Below, one piece after another: positions 1-8,024 of a stretch of 19,346 nucleotides of DNA (the first letter of the stretch is position 1; each line of letters opens with the position of its first letter). Under the pieces are notes generated by a model. That model saw only the letters and a program-made list of their open reading frames with translations, was not told the DNA's origin and ran no database searches. Origin of the DNA: JAWXBG01 sp044375415 (GTDB lineage Bacteria > Bacteroidota > Bacteroidia > Flavobacteriales_D > Sanyastnellaceae); NCBI GenBank assembly GCA_044375415.1, contig JBILMS010000060.1:1-19346 (forward strand). The letters run 5' to 3'. The position numbers were made by a program, and so were the translations under genes.

Positions 1-391
1 GATAGATATGATCTTTCTCGAGTTCCTGAATACGCGTAGCGAGGTTTTGGCGGAGGGCTAAAACGTTTCTTCTTCCTAGATCTTCGATTTTTAATTCCTC
101 GATCAATTCTTCACCCAGATCGAGATCATCAACCACGAGTTTCGCTTCGGATAAAGTGATCTCCGTTAATTCGTCATCCAATTCTCCATCCGGAACCACC
201 TTTCGGGTTCTCCAAATTTCAAGGTCACCACGATCGGGGTTGATAATAATATCAAACCCGTCCTCGGATCCATAACGTTTTAGGATCATGGTGCGGAAGA
301 TGTCGGCCAGAATACTGGTCATCTGCTCGCGGTCAATATTCTTGAATTCCTTGAATTCAGAAAATGATTCCAGAAGATTTACGCCTTTCAT
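1..391 (-). CDS. nusA: Transcription termination/antitermination factor NusA, N-terminal part (cut by window edge)
   Basis: About 130 codons of the N-terminus are present, starting at ATG 391-389 and running off the left edge. NusA binds RNA polymerase and modulates pausing, termination and antitermination. The translation begins MKGVNLLESFSEFKEFKNID, continues with an RTMILKRYG segment and then NPDRGDLEIWR. This matches the polymerase-binding NusA N-terminal domain as I know it from Bacteroidota. The S1 and KH domains would lie outside the window. The gene follows rimP with only 11 bases between them, so the two are presumably co-transcribed from the promoter near 940; rimP-nusA(-infB) is the usual order. 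Identification is by recognition of conserved sequence only. Confidence 0.93.
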   Translation of the reverse strand, partial: MKGVNLLESFSEFKEFKNIDREQMTSILADIFRTMILKRYGSEDGFDIIINPDRGDLEIWRTRKVVPDGELDDELTEITLSEAKLVVDDLDLGEELIEELKIEDLGRRNVLALRQNLATRIQELEKDHIY

Positions 392-402
392 GATGCAGCG
401 GT

Positions 403-870
403 TTACTTAAAGCTAATTACAATTTTTGTTTCATTTATCTCGCCAAAGGGAAGAATGGTTTCTTTGTCCACCCATGCCTTTTTTTTCGTGCCTTCAATCA
501 ACTCACGCACTCTTGATTTCAGACTAATGTTTTCATCAGTCACAATGGCAAGAGTACCTTCTATTTTTTTACCGTCCTTCGTTTTCACTTCCACATCTCT
601 TCCAATGTTTTTGGTGAATTGTCGCTTCACCTTGAGAGGCTGCGACAGTCCCGGACTTGATACTTCCAGTGCAAAATCTACTTTTTCACGATCGAATTTC
701 GACTCGATGAATCGGTGGATCTCAACACAATTCTCAATTGTAAAGGAACTATCGCTGTCCATCAACACTTCAATTTTGTTGCCCGGGTGAACATGAACGG
801 AAACCAAAAACAAATCGGTTCCTTCCATTTTCTCTTGCAACAACGTGCTTATTTGGTCTGCGCTAATCAA
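403..870 (-). CDS. rimP: Ribosome maturation factor RimP
   Basis: This 155-residue protein has the length and two-domain pattern of RimP, which assists 30S subunit maturation. The N-terminal alpha/beta domain contains VDFALEVSSPGLSQPLK (about residues 64-80), the family hallmark. The C-terminal SH3-like part includes DVEVKTKDGKKIEGTL. The start must be TTG at 870-868: no ATG or GTG lies in frame between it and the upstream terminator hairpin, and the first internal Met (residue 15) would cut into the first conserved helix. There is no Shine-Dalgarno sequence, only A-rich GATAAAG, normal for Bacteroidota. nusA follows 11 bases downstream. Upstream lies a leader with an intrinsic terminator, suggesting attenuation of the operon. 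Confidence 0.95.
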   Translation of the reverse strand: MISADQISTLLQEKMEGTDLFLVSVHVHPGNKIEVLMDSDSSFTIENCVEIHRFIESKFDREKVDFALEVSSPGLSQPLKVKRQFTKNIGRDVEVKTKDGKKIEGTLAIVTDENISLKSRVRELIEGTKKKAWVDKETILPFGEINETKIVISFK

Positions 871-880
871 CTTTATCGGT

Positions 881-908
881 AAAAAAAAGAGGGGTTTTGG
901 ACCCCTCT
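881..908 (-). terminator. Intrinsic terminator in the rimP leader (probable attenuator)
   Basis: On the minus strand an 8-bp perfect stem, AGAGGGGT pairing with ACCCCTCT around a 5-base loop (CCAAA), is followed directly by eight T. The T-run ends 10 bases before the TTG start of rimP. Because it lies downstream of the candidate rimP promoter (937-944) and before the first codon, it should act on the rimP-nusA transcript itself rather than end an upstream gene: the nearest upstream gene points away. A small GCC-TTCG-GGC hairpin lies in the leader just before it (922-932 region). Its role as attenuator is inference; the hairpin plus T-run is seen directly. Confidence 0.8.
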
Positions 909-936
909 CTCTGAATTTTTAGGCCCGAAGGCGGTG

Positions 937-944
937 CAAATATA
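937..944 (-). promoter_or_regulatory. Candidate -7 box for the rimP-nusA operon
   Basis: The minus strand reads TATATTTG, an exact match to the Bacteroidota -7 consensus TAnnTTTG. It would start transcription near 930-933 and give a leader of about 60 nt holding the terminator hairpin. No TTG is seen at the usual -33 distance; a T-rich TTTTTTCC stretch lies about there. The remaining intergenic bases (945-1138) hold nothing else I can identify, and I saw no exact -7 box for the plus-strand gene at 1139. Confidence 0.5.
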
Positions 945-1138
945 GTGAATTCTAATGTCACTGTGGAAAAAATGTGAGAAAAGCCCTGCAAAGGTGATGT
1001 GTAAAGAATTGAAAAACAAGAGGAAAGCAATAATCGGCCCCTTCAGTTTTCAAGATTCTACCCTTTAAAAGCAACCAAAGCCAGTGGTTATTTCGTTCAA
1101 ACTAAGTTCTACCTTCACCGGTTTATAAAGACTATTGT

Positions 1139-4100
1139 ATGAAAAATATTTACAAACTACTATCAATCAGCATCTTACTGACGATCACTGAATCATTGGC
1201 TGCTCAATTGCAGTTTACGATGATAAATCACGTAACCCAAGAATTTTCCCTCACAAATTTTGGAACTCAATTAGATATATCGGATTACCAGCTGTGTAGC
1301 GAATTCGTTTATGCGAATATGAACGAATCTTCGGTTATCATTACCGAAGGCGATCTTCTACTCTCCACCGGCGAAACTGTAACAGCCATTTGGGAAAGTC
1401 CGGGTGGATTTACAAATTCGGCCAGCGACATGGGTCTTTATTTACCCTTTAGCTCTTTTACGAACCCAAATAACATGGTCTGTTTCATGCAATATGGTGC
1501 AGGCGATCAGGGTCGAGAAGATGTGGCGGTGTCTGCAGGTCTTTGGGTGGAAGACACATTTGTGATAGGCAGCGGCCCATACATATATATAGGAGATGGA
1601 ACTCAAAGCGGAGTGGAATTCTGGACAAATTTTGTGGAGCCTGTTTTTCCTTATGTGGTTATTAATGAGGTGGACTCCGACACACCGGGAAATGATATGA
1701 TGGAGTTTGTGGAACTATACGGAGATCCAAATGGAGCACTCGATGGATTGGTGGTTGTATTTCTGAATGGTCTAAACGAACAGTCTTATCAAACGATTGA
1801 CTTAGACGGTTTAACATTAAATGAAGATGGTTTTTTTCTTATCGGTAATCCCGGTATGCTCACTGCGGGTGCAACGTTCCCCGACAACACATTGCAAAAT
1901 GGTGCGGACGCTGTAGCCATTTATCAGGGTAGTGCAAGCGATTGGCCAAATGGAACAGCCGCTACTACAGAAGGATTGGTTGACATATTAGTTTATGATA
2001 CGGATGATGCCGATGATGCAGAACTATTAACACTGCTTACTGCCGGAGGACAGATCAATGAAAGCCAAGGTGGAAACAGTGTAGTGCTTTCTTGCTCTCG
2101 AATTCCTGATGGGGGAGAGGTTTTGAATACGACCACATACATAGCTCAGGGACCAACACCGGGCATATCTAATTTACTTCCTTGTGATGGTGGAAGTTTG
2201 GCATTTGGTGCAGGTGGATCAACATTTACCTTGTGTACCTTGGATCAATCAAGTCCGGTTGATGTGGAGTTTACGGCAGCAAATTCAACAGGCACATATA
2301 TTTTTGTTGTAACGAGTGAAACGGACGCATTCATTATTTCAGCATCTTCTTCTCCTCTCGACTTTTCGGCGTATGATGAAGGAGAGTATCACATTTATGG
2401 TTTCTCATACAGCGGAACTCTCGGGGCCGAATGGGTGCAAGGAACGTTAATACAAGATTTAACAAGCGACGAATGTTACGAGTTATCCTCCAATTTGTTG
2501 ACCTTGAATATTGAGACTTGCGTTGTTTCATGTGAAGCAGGAAGTCTTTCATTGGGGGAAGGAATTGTTGGAATTACGGTTTGCAAGGACGACAATGCCG
2601 ATGAGGTAACTTTTATTCCGGCGGGCAATGATGTAAACGCAGGATTGAATTTTGTTCTTACAAATCTTTCGAATCAAATAATTAGTTTTCCAAATCAAAC
2701 TACAGATTTAAATGAACTTGACTTTGGTTCTTATAGAGTTTGGTCGTTTGGTTTTGTTGGAACTATAGATGCGACCACAATAGAACCGGGTGATTTGATT
2801 ACATCCATAGTCGCAGATTGTTTCGATCTCTCATCCAACTTTATTACAGTAACCGTGAATGATTGTAGTGCTGAAGGATGTGATGATTTGTATTTTTCAG
2901 AATACATCGAAGGACTTGCAAGCAATAAGGTTTTGGAAATTTACAATCCGCTTCCCTTTGCAGTCGATCTTTCGCAATACATGGTCTTGCTTTATTTTAA
3001 TGGCAACGTCGCAGCGGATGACACATATATCCCGGTAGGAGTAATCGAGCCCGGTGATGTATTTTTAATAGTAGGTCCATCATCTTCTCAGGGATTGCTT
3101 GATCAAGCGGATGTGATCGACAATATAGCTTCATTTAACGGAGATGATGTAATTGAACTTCGTCATAATTCTGTACTGATTGATGTGATCGGAGAATTGG
3201 GAGAAGATCCCGGTACAGAATGGCTGGTTGGAACAGGAAGCACGCGCGATCATGTACTCGTGAGAAAAGCCGATATCAATAACGGAGAAACACAATGGTC
3301 GGTAGGTCAAACCGAATGGGATGTATATGAACCTAATGACTTTTCGCATGTGGGATCGCACGACATGGTTCCATGTGGAGGAGTGTCTCTTCCATATGTC
3401 TTCTTCGACGAAGCTTTTACTACCATTACAGAAGAGGATGGCGATATACTCATAGGTATTTCGGTTTTGAATCCGGTGGCTGATGCAGTAGTAGAGGTGA
3501 GCATTTTTGGTGGTGATGCTAACGAAGGGACAGATTATACGTCAACCCTGCCAACTACTCTCACGTTTCTTGAGGGCACAACGGAAACTCAGTTTATTAC
3601 GATCTCTATGATCGATGATTTAGACGAAGAAGGTGTGGAAAATATTATTATCAATTTAAGTGGCGACGACGAACAAGTGAACTTTTTGCAGGCAACACAC
3701 AACGTTGTTATCGATAATAGCGATACGTTTTATCCGGTATATACCATAGCCGATGTAACAGGAACAAACAACTTGGGAGTAGCTGATTCATTGGGTATTT
3801 ATTGTGAGTTGTCCGGAATCGTCCATGGACCTAATTTCAATAATGCCGGGGTTCAGTTTACGATGATCGATGAGACAGATGGTATAGCTGTTTTTGCTTC
3901 ATTGGAAGATTTTGGTTATACAGTTGTTGAAGGTGATGAAGTTGTTGTAGGTGGCTTGATTGCACAATTCATGGGTCTAACGCAGATTTATCCGGACTAC
4001 ATCGAAGTCGTGAGTACCGGCAATGAGATTGAAACTCCCTTACTCATAACTGAATTGGAAGAAGATAATGAAAGCCATATGGTGCGCATAAATTGTGTAA

Positions 4101-4852
4101 GCCTTGTAGATCCTTTGTTCTGGACAAATCAGGGTGGTGGATTTACAGTGCAAATAACAGATGGGCTTGAGTTATACGATATGCGAATTGACAGCGATTG
4201 CGACCTGTTTGGAACCAATCCACCGGAAGGTACATTTAATGTAGTGGGAATAGGAAGTCAGTTCGATACCGAATCTCCCTATACCTCCGGTTATCAATTA
4301 TTTCCTCGTTCCATCTTTGACATACAGGATCAAGTTCTTGCCGACTTCACTATGAATCCGGATGATTTCATAATATTCGGTGATGAGGGGACTGACGTCG
4401 AATGTACATACACAGGTGCAGGAGCGTTTGAATTGGACTGGGATTTTGGCGACGGTCAATCATCCAACGAAGTAGATCCTACACACACTTATAGTTTCAA
4501 CTTTTTAAATTCCGTTTCTGAAGTGACGATTACACTTATCGCAACAAATGCCAATGGATGTACACATGAAGCCAACATCACTATTGACGCGGTTTATATA
4601 AGTGTAGATGAAGCGGATATGACAACGATTCAATTATATCCGAACCCAGCATCAAATCATGTAGTCTTTAATTCAAATCACAAGTTGGATCGAGTGAAAA
4701 TTTACACTATGAACGGTGCGCTTATCTCAGATAGCGGTCTTATAAATCAGAACCTTTGGAGTCTGGATATTTCAGATTGGGCGGCAGGGGTATATCTTGT
4801 AGAGGCAGATAGTGATGCAGGCATCTCCAAGTTGAAGTTGATTAAACAATAA
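1139..4852 (+). CDS. Large secreted multidomain T9SS cargo protein (lamin-tail, Calx-beta, OB-like, PKD domains)
   Basis: This 1237-residue protein starts with a clear signal peptide (residues 1-22, cleavage near ESLAA-Q). Approximate domains: a lamin-tail-like domain at 170-345 (INEVDSDTPGNDMMEFVELYG); two tandem Cys-framed modules of about 110 residues at 349-460 and 464-577; a second lamin-tail-like domain at 580-742 (FSEYIEGLASNKVLEIYNP); a Calx-beta domain at 757-860; OB-like beta domains at 860-1065; a PKD domain at 1068-1155 (WDFGDGQSSNEVDPTHTY); and a T9SS type A sorting domain from 1160 (LYPNPASNHVVFN). It should be exported by Sec, moved across the outer membrane by the type IX system and attached to the surface or released. 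I see no catalytic domain, so an adhesive or scaffold role is inferred. It is a single-gene unit with a strong terminator after it. Confidence 0.9.
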   Translation: MKNIYKLLSISILLTITESLAAQLQFTMINHVTQEFSLTNFGTQLDISDYQLCSEFVYANMNESSVIITEGDLLLSTGETVTAIWESPGGFTNSASDMGLYLPFSSFTNPNNMVCFMQYGAGDQGREDVAVSAGLWVEDTFVIGSGPYIYIGDGTQSGVEFWTNFVEPVFPYVVINEVDSDTPGNDMMEFVELYGDPNGALDGLVVVFLNGLNEQSYQTIDLDGLTLNEDGFFLIGNPGMLTAGATFPDNTLQNGADAVAIYQGSASDWPNGTAATTEGLVDILVYDTDDADDAELLTLLTAGGQINESQGGNSVVLSCSRIPDGGEVLNTTTYIAQGPTPGISNLLPCDGGSLAFGAGGSTFTLCTLDQSSPVDVEFTAANSTGTYIFVVTSETDAFIISASSSPLDFSAYDEGEYHIYGFSYSGTLGAEWVQGTLIQDLTSDECYELSSNLLTLNIETCVVSCEAGSLSLGEGIVGITVCKDDNADEVTFIPAGNDVNAGLNFVLTNLSNQIISFPNQTTDLNELDFGSYRVWSFGFVGTIDATTIEPGDLITSIVADCFDLSSNFITVTVNDCSAEGCDDLYFSEYIEGLASNKVLEIYNPLPFAVDLSQYMVLLYFNGNVAADDTYIPVGVIEPGDVFLIVGPSSSQGLLDQADVIDNIASFNGDDVIELRHNSVLIDVIGELGEDPGTEWLVGTGSTRDHVLVRKADINNGETQWSVGQTEWDVYEPNDFSHVGSHDMVPCGGVSLPYVFFDEAFTTITEEDGDILIGISVLNPVADAVVEVSIFGGDANEGTDYTSTLPTTLTFLEGTTETQFITISMIDDLDEEGVENIIINLSGDDEQVNFLQATHNVVIDNSDTFYPVYTIADVTGTNNLGVADSLGIYCELSGIVHGPNFNNAGVQFTMIDETDGIAVFASLEDFGYTVVEGDEVVVGGLIAQFMGLTQIYPDYIEVVSTGNEIETPLLITELEEDNESHMVRINCVSLVDPLFWTNQGGGFTVQITDGLELYDMRIDSDCDLFGTNPPEGTFNVVGIGSQFDTESPYTSGYQLFPRSIFDIQDQVLADFTMNPDDFIIFGDEGTDVECTYTGAGAFELDWDFGDGQSSNEVDPTHTYSFNFLNSVSEVTITLIATNANGCTHEANITIDAVYISVDEADMTTIQLYPNPASNHVVFNSNHKLDRVKIYTMNGALISDSGLINQNLWSLDISDWAAGVYLVEADSDAGISKLKLIKQ

Positions 4853-4865
4853 AATAATTACATAC

Positions 4866-4898
4866 AAAAAAGGCGGGATTATTTGTCCCGCCTTTTTT
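4866..4898. terminator. Bidirectional intrinsic terminator between convergent genes
   Basis: A perfect inverted repeat, AAAAAAGGCGGGA and TCCCGCCTTTTTT around the 7-base loop TTATTTG, lies between the convergent ends of the T9SS protein gene (stop 4852) and the TonB receptor gene (stop 4918). The GC core is 7 bp, with a T6 tail on either strand, so it can terminate transcription from both sides. Confidence 0.92.
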
Positions 4899-4917
4899 GT
4901 GTTCAAACATTGATATA

Positions 4918-7158
4918 TCAATTATCCTTTTTTTCCGCATCACTCAGATGCCAGCGCATTCCAACATAACCCATGGTTCCGAAAACCGGCCCCCAAATAA
5001 GAGATGCGTCGAACGATGGATCAGCCGGGTTGTCAGCCGAAATGATCGGATCATGTTGCATGAAATTGGTGAGATTTTCTCCACCTAAATAAAATTCCGT
5101 GTGATCGTTCAGCACATAAGTCACTTGAGCATTTAGCAAAAAGAAGGGATCAGAACGTTCGGCTAACATGTTGTCATGTTCTGCAGAATGCACCATCGGA
5201 AGACGTTTGCTACTGATCCATTGAGCCGTAAGATCAAATCGCCATTGACGATCTTTTTCGTTTGCTTTAGTTTCGTATGCAAAGTTGCTAAAGGCTCTGT
5301 GTTTAGCGATCAGAGGTCGTTCTAGCAAGCCACCACTAAATTGTGTTTGCACATCGAGCCATCGATAGGCAAGTCGCATTTCGAATCGTTTGAAGGGGGT
5401 CCAATTCGTTTCGATCTGCGCTGTGTTGCTGAAGCTTTTGCCATCCAAGTTGTAGAATCGAACTAACTGTGCTTCTTCAATATCCATCACAACTTGATTG
5501 GTAAACCATGTGCGATATGCATCGATAGAAACTGTTCCATCGCGATGACCAAGTTTGAATTTATGTGTAAAAACGACTCCGGTGTTTGTGGCTTCCTCGA
5601 GTTTTAGTCCAAATGGAACTTTTGTCTCCGGATCCACTATTTCAAATTGACGATTGCTTGCGAAGATTCCAACATTGTCCATCCATAAGTTTGGAGATCT
5701 GTAACCCTTTCCTGCCGATAGTTTCACCGTTGTTCTGTCTGTCAAACTATAACGCGTATGAACTCGTGGGGTAAAGAAAAAACCATAACTGTTGTGAACA
5801 TCACCTCTTAAGCCAATTACAGTTATCAAACGATCTCTCATGTTGTATGTATATTCTGTAGCGAGTCCTACAACGGTTTCAAGTCTTGAGTAATCGTTAC
5901 TATCAAGTATTTCCGTATAATCATCATATACATAGGAGAAAGCAGAAGTAAGCTTATGGGCATCGCTCCCTATTCGTGTTCCGAATAGCAAATTCGCACG
6001 TGCGCTGAGTTGCTCTCCTGTGTATTGTCGTGTTCCATAGGTGGATTCTTGATCATGCCAAGAAGCCGAAATCTGTGAACCGAGACTTTTCCAGTCTTTT
6101 TCAGGGAATACGTATCCTGTTTTTCCGGAGAACTCGTAGCGATTCGTTAAGCTATTTACACCCCATAACAGAGATTTGATCTCATCATTTGGATCATACT
6201 CGAGTTTGCCACTTGCATTGTCAATGCGCAGTATGGAGAACACGTATTGTCCACCCAGTCCTTTTTTTGTTTCTAAGTGCCATTCGTTTCTTAAAACAAT
6301 ATTCGAGAACATTGGATTGTCCATGAAGCCGTCGTTATTCATATCGGTGCGAAGAGATGAATATGCGCCGTGAGCAAGGAACACAGGATAGAACTTCGTT
6401 TTCATGGCTGGTCGCCATATGATGTTCATTTCAGTTCTCCCGCTGGTACCGAGATATGCATTGATGTAAAAGGGATCCGTGTTGTTCGGATTTTTGAACG
6501 ACACATTGATTTGACCGGAAATGCTTTCATACCCGTTCAGAACCGAGCCCGAACCCTTTCCAATTTGAATGGAGTGCACGAATGGACCGGGTACGTAGGT
6601 TAGTCCATAAACAGAAGCAAGTCCTCGAACAGCATTCACGTTATCGAAATTGATTTGGGTGTACCTGCCATCTAATCCGAGCATTCGTATTTGACGAGTT
6701 CCTGTAATGGCATCCGTAAAGGAGGCATCTATCGAAGCATTGGTTTCAAAACTCTCAGACAAGTTGCAACATGCAGCTTTGCACAATTCCCGTTCGTCGA
6801 GGGTTTGAAAGTACTGTGGGTCTAGGCTGTTCATCCGAGTGGAGGAAACATCTCCTTTAACCACAACAGTACCCAAAGTTGATCGGGATAACAAAATGTC
6901 CAGCGTGCGTTGTCCGGAATAATCAAGTGTATCAGAAATGTATCCAACATAAGATACAATCAGCTCGGTTGCGCCGGGAGGCACACCAAGTGAGTAGGTA
7001 CCATCGAGTTCAGATACAGTACCCGACCGAGTGTTTTTCCATGAAATGACAGCTCCGGGTATAGGTTCGGATGTTTCTTTATCAGAGACTTTACCCGTAA
7101 GCTGGGCTGTTGAACTTATAGCGGATAAGATCAATAACCAGAAAAGGAGACTCCTCAT
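4918..7158 (-). CDS. TonB-dependent outer-membrane receptor, probably for a metal (copper suspected)
   Basis: This 746-residue receptor has a signal peptide (1-18, ending STAQ), a carboxypeptidase-regulatory-like domain (about 19-95, with VGYISDTLDY), a plug domain (about 100-220) and a 22-strand-type barrel ending GYVGMRWHL near the C-terminus. The plug carries a cysteine cluster, CKAACC (Cys126, 130, 131), followed by NLSESFETNASIDASFTDAI. This Cys-rich plug segment is what I know from Bacteroidota receptors that sit with HMA-domain proteins. Its start codon directly abuts the stop of the HMA gene upstream (TAA then ATG, no gap), so the two are almost certainly translationally coupled. The substrate is inferred from the neighbours and cysteines; an ionophore-bound metal is equally possible. 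Confidence 0.9.
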   Translation of the reverse strand: MRSLLFWLLILSAISSTAQLTGKVSDKETSEPIPGAVISWKNTRSGTVSELDGTYSLGVPPGATELIVSYVGYISDTLDYSGQRTLDILLSRSTLGTVVVKGDVSSTRMNSLDPQYFQTLDERELCKAACCNLSESFETNASIDASFTDAITGTRQIRMLGLDGRYTQINFDNVNAVRGLASVYGLTYVPGPFVHSIQIGKGSGSVLNGYESISGQINVSFKNPNNTDPFYINAYLGTSGRTEMNIIWRPAMKTKFYPVFLAHGAYSSLRTDMNNDGFMDNPMFSNIVLRNEWHLETKKGLGGQYVFSILRIDNASGKLEYDPNDEIKSLLWGVNSLTNRYEFSGKTGYVFPEKDWKSLGSQISASWHDQESTYGTRQYTGEQLSARANLLFGTRIGSDAHKLTSAFSYVYDDYTEILDSNDYSRLETVVGLATEYTYNMRDRLITVIGLRGDVHNSYGFFFTPRVHTRYSLTDRTTVKLSAGKGYRSPNLWMDNVGIFASNRQFEIVDPETKVPFGLKLEEATNTGVVFTHKFKLGHRDGTVSIDAYRTWFTNQVVMDIEEAQLVRFYNLDGKSFSNTAQIETNWTPFKRFEMRLAYRWLDVQTQFSGGLLERPLIAKHRAFSNFAYETKANEKDRQWRFDLTAQWISSKRLPMVHSAEHDNMLAERSDPFFLLNAQVTYVLNDHTEFYLGGENLTNFMQHDPIISADNPADPSFDASLIWGPVFGTMGYVGMRWHLSDAEKKDN

Positions 7159-7506
7159 TTAGTGATCCTCCATGTCGCGGTACTTACAGCAATGATGCAC
7201 TTTGCTGTATTGCTCATCGGTAGCTTTGCTTGAATCGGTATCGTATCCAACCTCATTCAGAAGTCGGTGAAGGTCTGTCTCCGAAATTTTAGTAGGTCGA
7301 TAGGTTACCTCGAGCATTTTGGTCTCGAGATTGTAGTCTGCCGCTACCACGCCTTTCACATCCATAGCTTTTTCAATGGTTTTTTCGCATGTTCCGCAAA
7401 CTGAAGCGACACCAAAACTCACTGTAATGGTTTTTGGCTCTTTTTCGGAAGCCAAAAGTGTGAAGTTGCCAATTAGGATGGCTAGTAAAATGATTATATT
7501 TTTCAT
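7159..7506 (-). CDS. Periplasmic heavy-metal-associated (HMA) domain protein
   Basis: This 115-residue protein has an N-terminal signal peptide (about 1-20) and one ferredoxin-like HMA domain (about 25-90). The metal-binding CxxC is in SVCGTCEKTIE (Cys37, Cys40), followed by the usual VKGVVAADYNLETKMLEVTY core. A short tail adds a second possible ligand cluster, HHCC (residues 104-107). It would bind a soft metal such as Cu(I) in the periplasm, perhaps passing it to or from the receptor encoded immediately downstream with no intergenic base. The metal identity cannot be read from sequence. The gene is the middle one of three on this strand. Confidence 0.85.
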   Translation of the reverse strand: MKNIIILLAILIGNFTLLASEKEPKTITVSFGVASVCGTCEKTIEKAMDVKGVVAADYNLETKMLEVTYRPTKISETDLHRLLNEVGYDTDSSKATDEQYSKVHHCCKYRDMEDH

Positions 7507-7561
7507 GTTGTATTTATGGTTTTAAGAAATGAAATGTCAGATATAAAAAATCAGACGTTCA

Positions 7562-7951
7562 TTAACCATAAACAATAAGAGCGCAATGCAATTCGTAGAG
7601 TCCCCGTTGGATGGGAGGGGCGTGTCCATAGCAGAACACCGAGGGTTCTTCAAAAGACAATGCCCTTATAAAACGAAGAGAGGGAAACTCAGTTATACCG
7701 ACCCATCCGGTTTTTAAAACATCTATTTCGGGGTTTCGGTGTTCATCGACGATCTTGAGGTTGAATTCCTTGATGTCGCAGCATTTATGTGAAAAACTGC
7801 AAGTGCCTTTGTCAGAAGTGCAGCAAACATCGGGAGTGCCGGTGAAACTTACTTCCTTGAGTTTACCGCAGCAATAGTGCTTGTGGATCTGAACTCCTGC
7901 TGTCAGCAGCAGGTAGATCATTCCAATAGCAATGGCAACGGCTTTTTTCAT
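7562..7951 (-). CDS. HYC_CC_PP family small Cys-rich protein
   Basis: I place the start at ATG 7951-7949, giving 129 residues. The open frame extends further upstream to 8176, but that part overlaps the start of hemH on the other strand and does not look like protein. The product begins with a hydrophobic segment (VAIAIGMIYLLLTAGVQI), then HYC (25-27), CC (43-44), Cys51, CC (57-58) and, near the end, HAPPIQRG. These are the motifs that give the HYC_CC_PP family its name; the family function is not established as far as I know. The many Cys and His residues and the downstream HMA and TonB genes suggest a metal-binding exported or membrane-anchored partner. It is first in the operon, 55 bases before the HMA gene. 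Confidence 0.8.
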   Translation of the reverse strand: MKKAVAIAIGMIYLLLTAGVQIHKHYCCGKLKEVSFTGTPDVCCTSDKGTCSFSHKCCDIKEFNLKIVDEHRNPEIDVLKTGWVGITEFPSLRFIRALSFEEPSVFCYGHAPPIQRGLYELHCALIVYG

Positions 7952-7957
7952 GTCACA

Positions 7958-7965
7958 CAAAAGTA
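7958..7965 (-). promoter_or_regulatory. Candidate -7 box for the HYC/HMA/TonB operon
   Basis: The minus strand reads TACTTTTG, an exact match to TAnnTTTG. Its last base is only 6 bases from the ATG at 7951, so transcription would begin within a few bases of the start codon and the mRNA would be leaderless or nearly so. No good -33 TTG is seen. It lies in the 73-base divergent region shared with hemH. Confidence 0.45.
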
Positions 7966-7974
7966 AGACTTTTA

Positions 7975-8004
7975 TTGAGAATGAACGGCATCGATAACAT
8001 TTTG
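7975..8004 (+). promoter_or_regulatory. Weak candidate promoter for hemH
   Basis: TTG at 7975-7977 is followed 17 bases later by TAACATTTTG (7995-8004), which resembles TAnnTTTG but has two extra bases between TA and TTTG. It lies about 20 bases before the hemH start. Offered only as a possible site. Confidence 0.25.
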
Positions 8005-8024
8005 TTTGCTTTGCACTCGAAAAT

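Noticed and set aside
455..790. 111-codon plus-strand open frame opposite rimP
   Set aside because: Lies wholly within a certain gene and shows no protein-like features.
1059..1116. Promoter boxes for the T9SS protein gene (TACCCTTT near 1059, TACCTTCA near 1110)
   Set aside because: Neither fits TAnnTTTG well enough, and no -33 element is visible; I could not choose between them.
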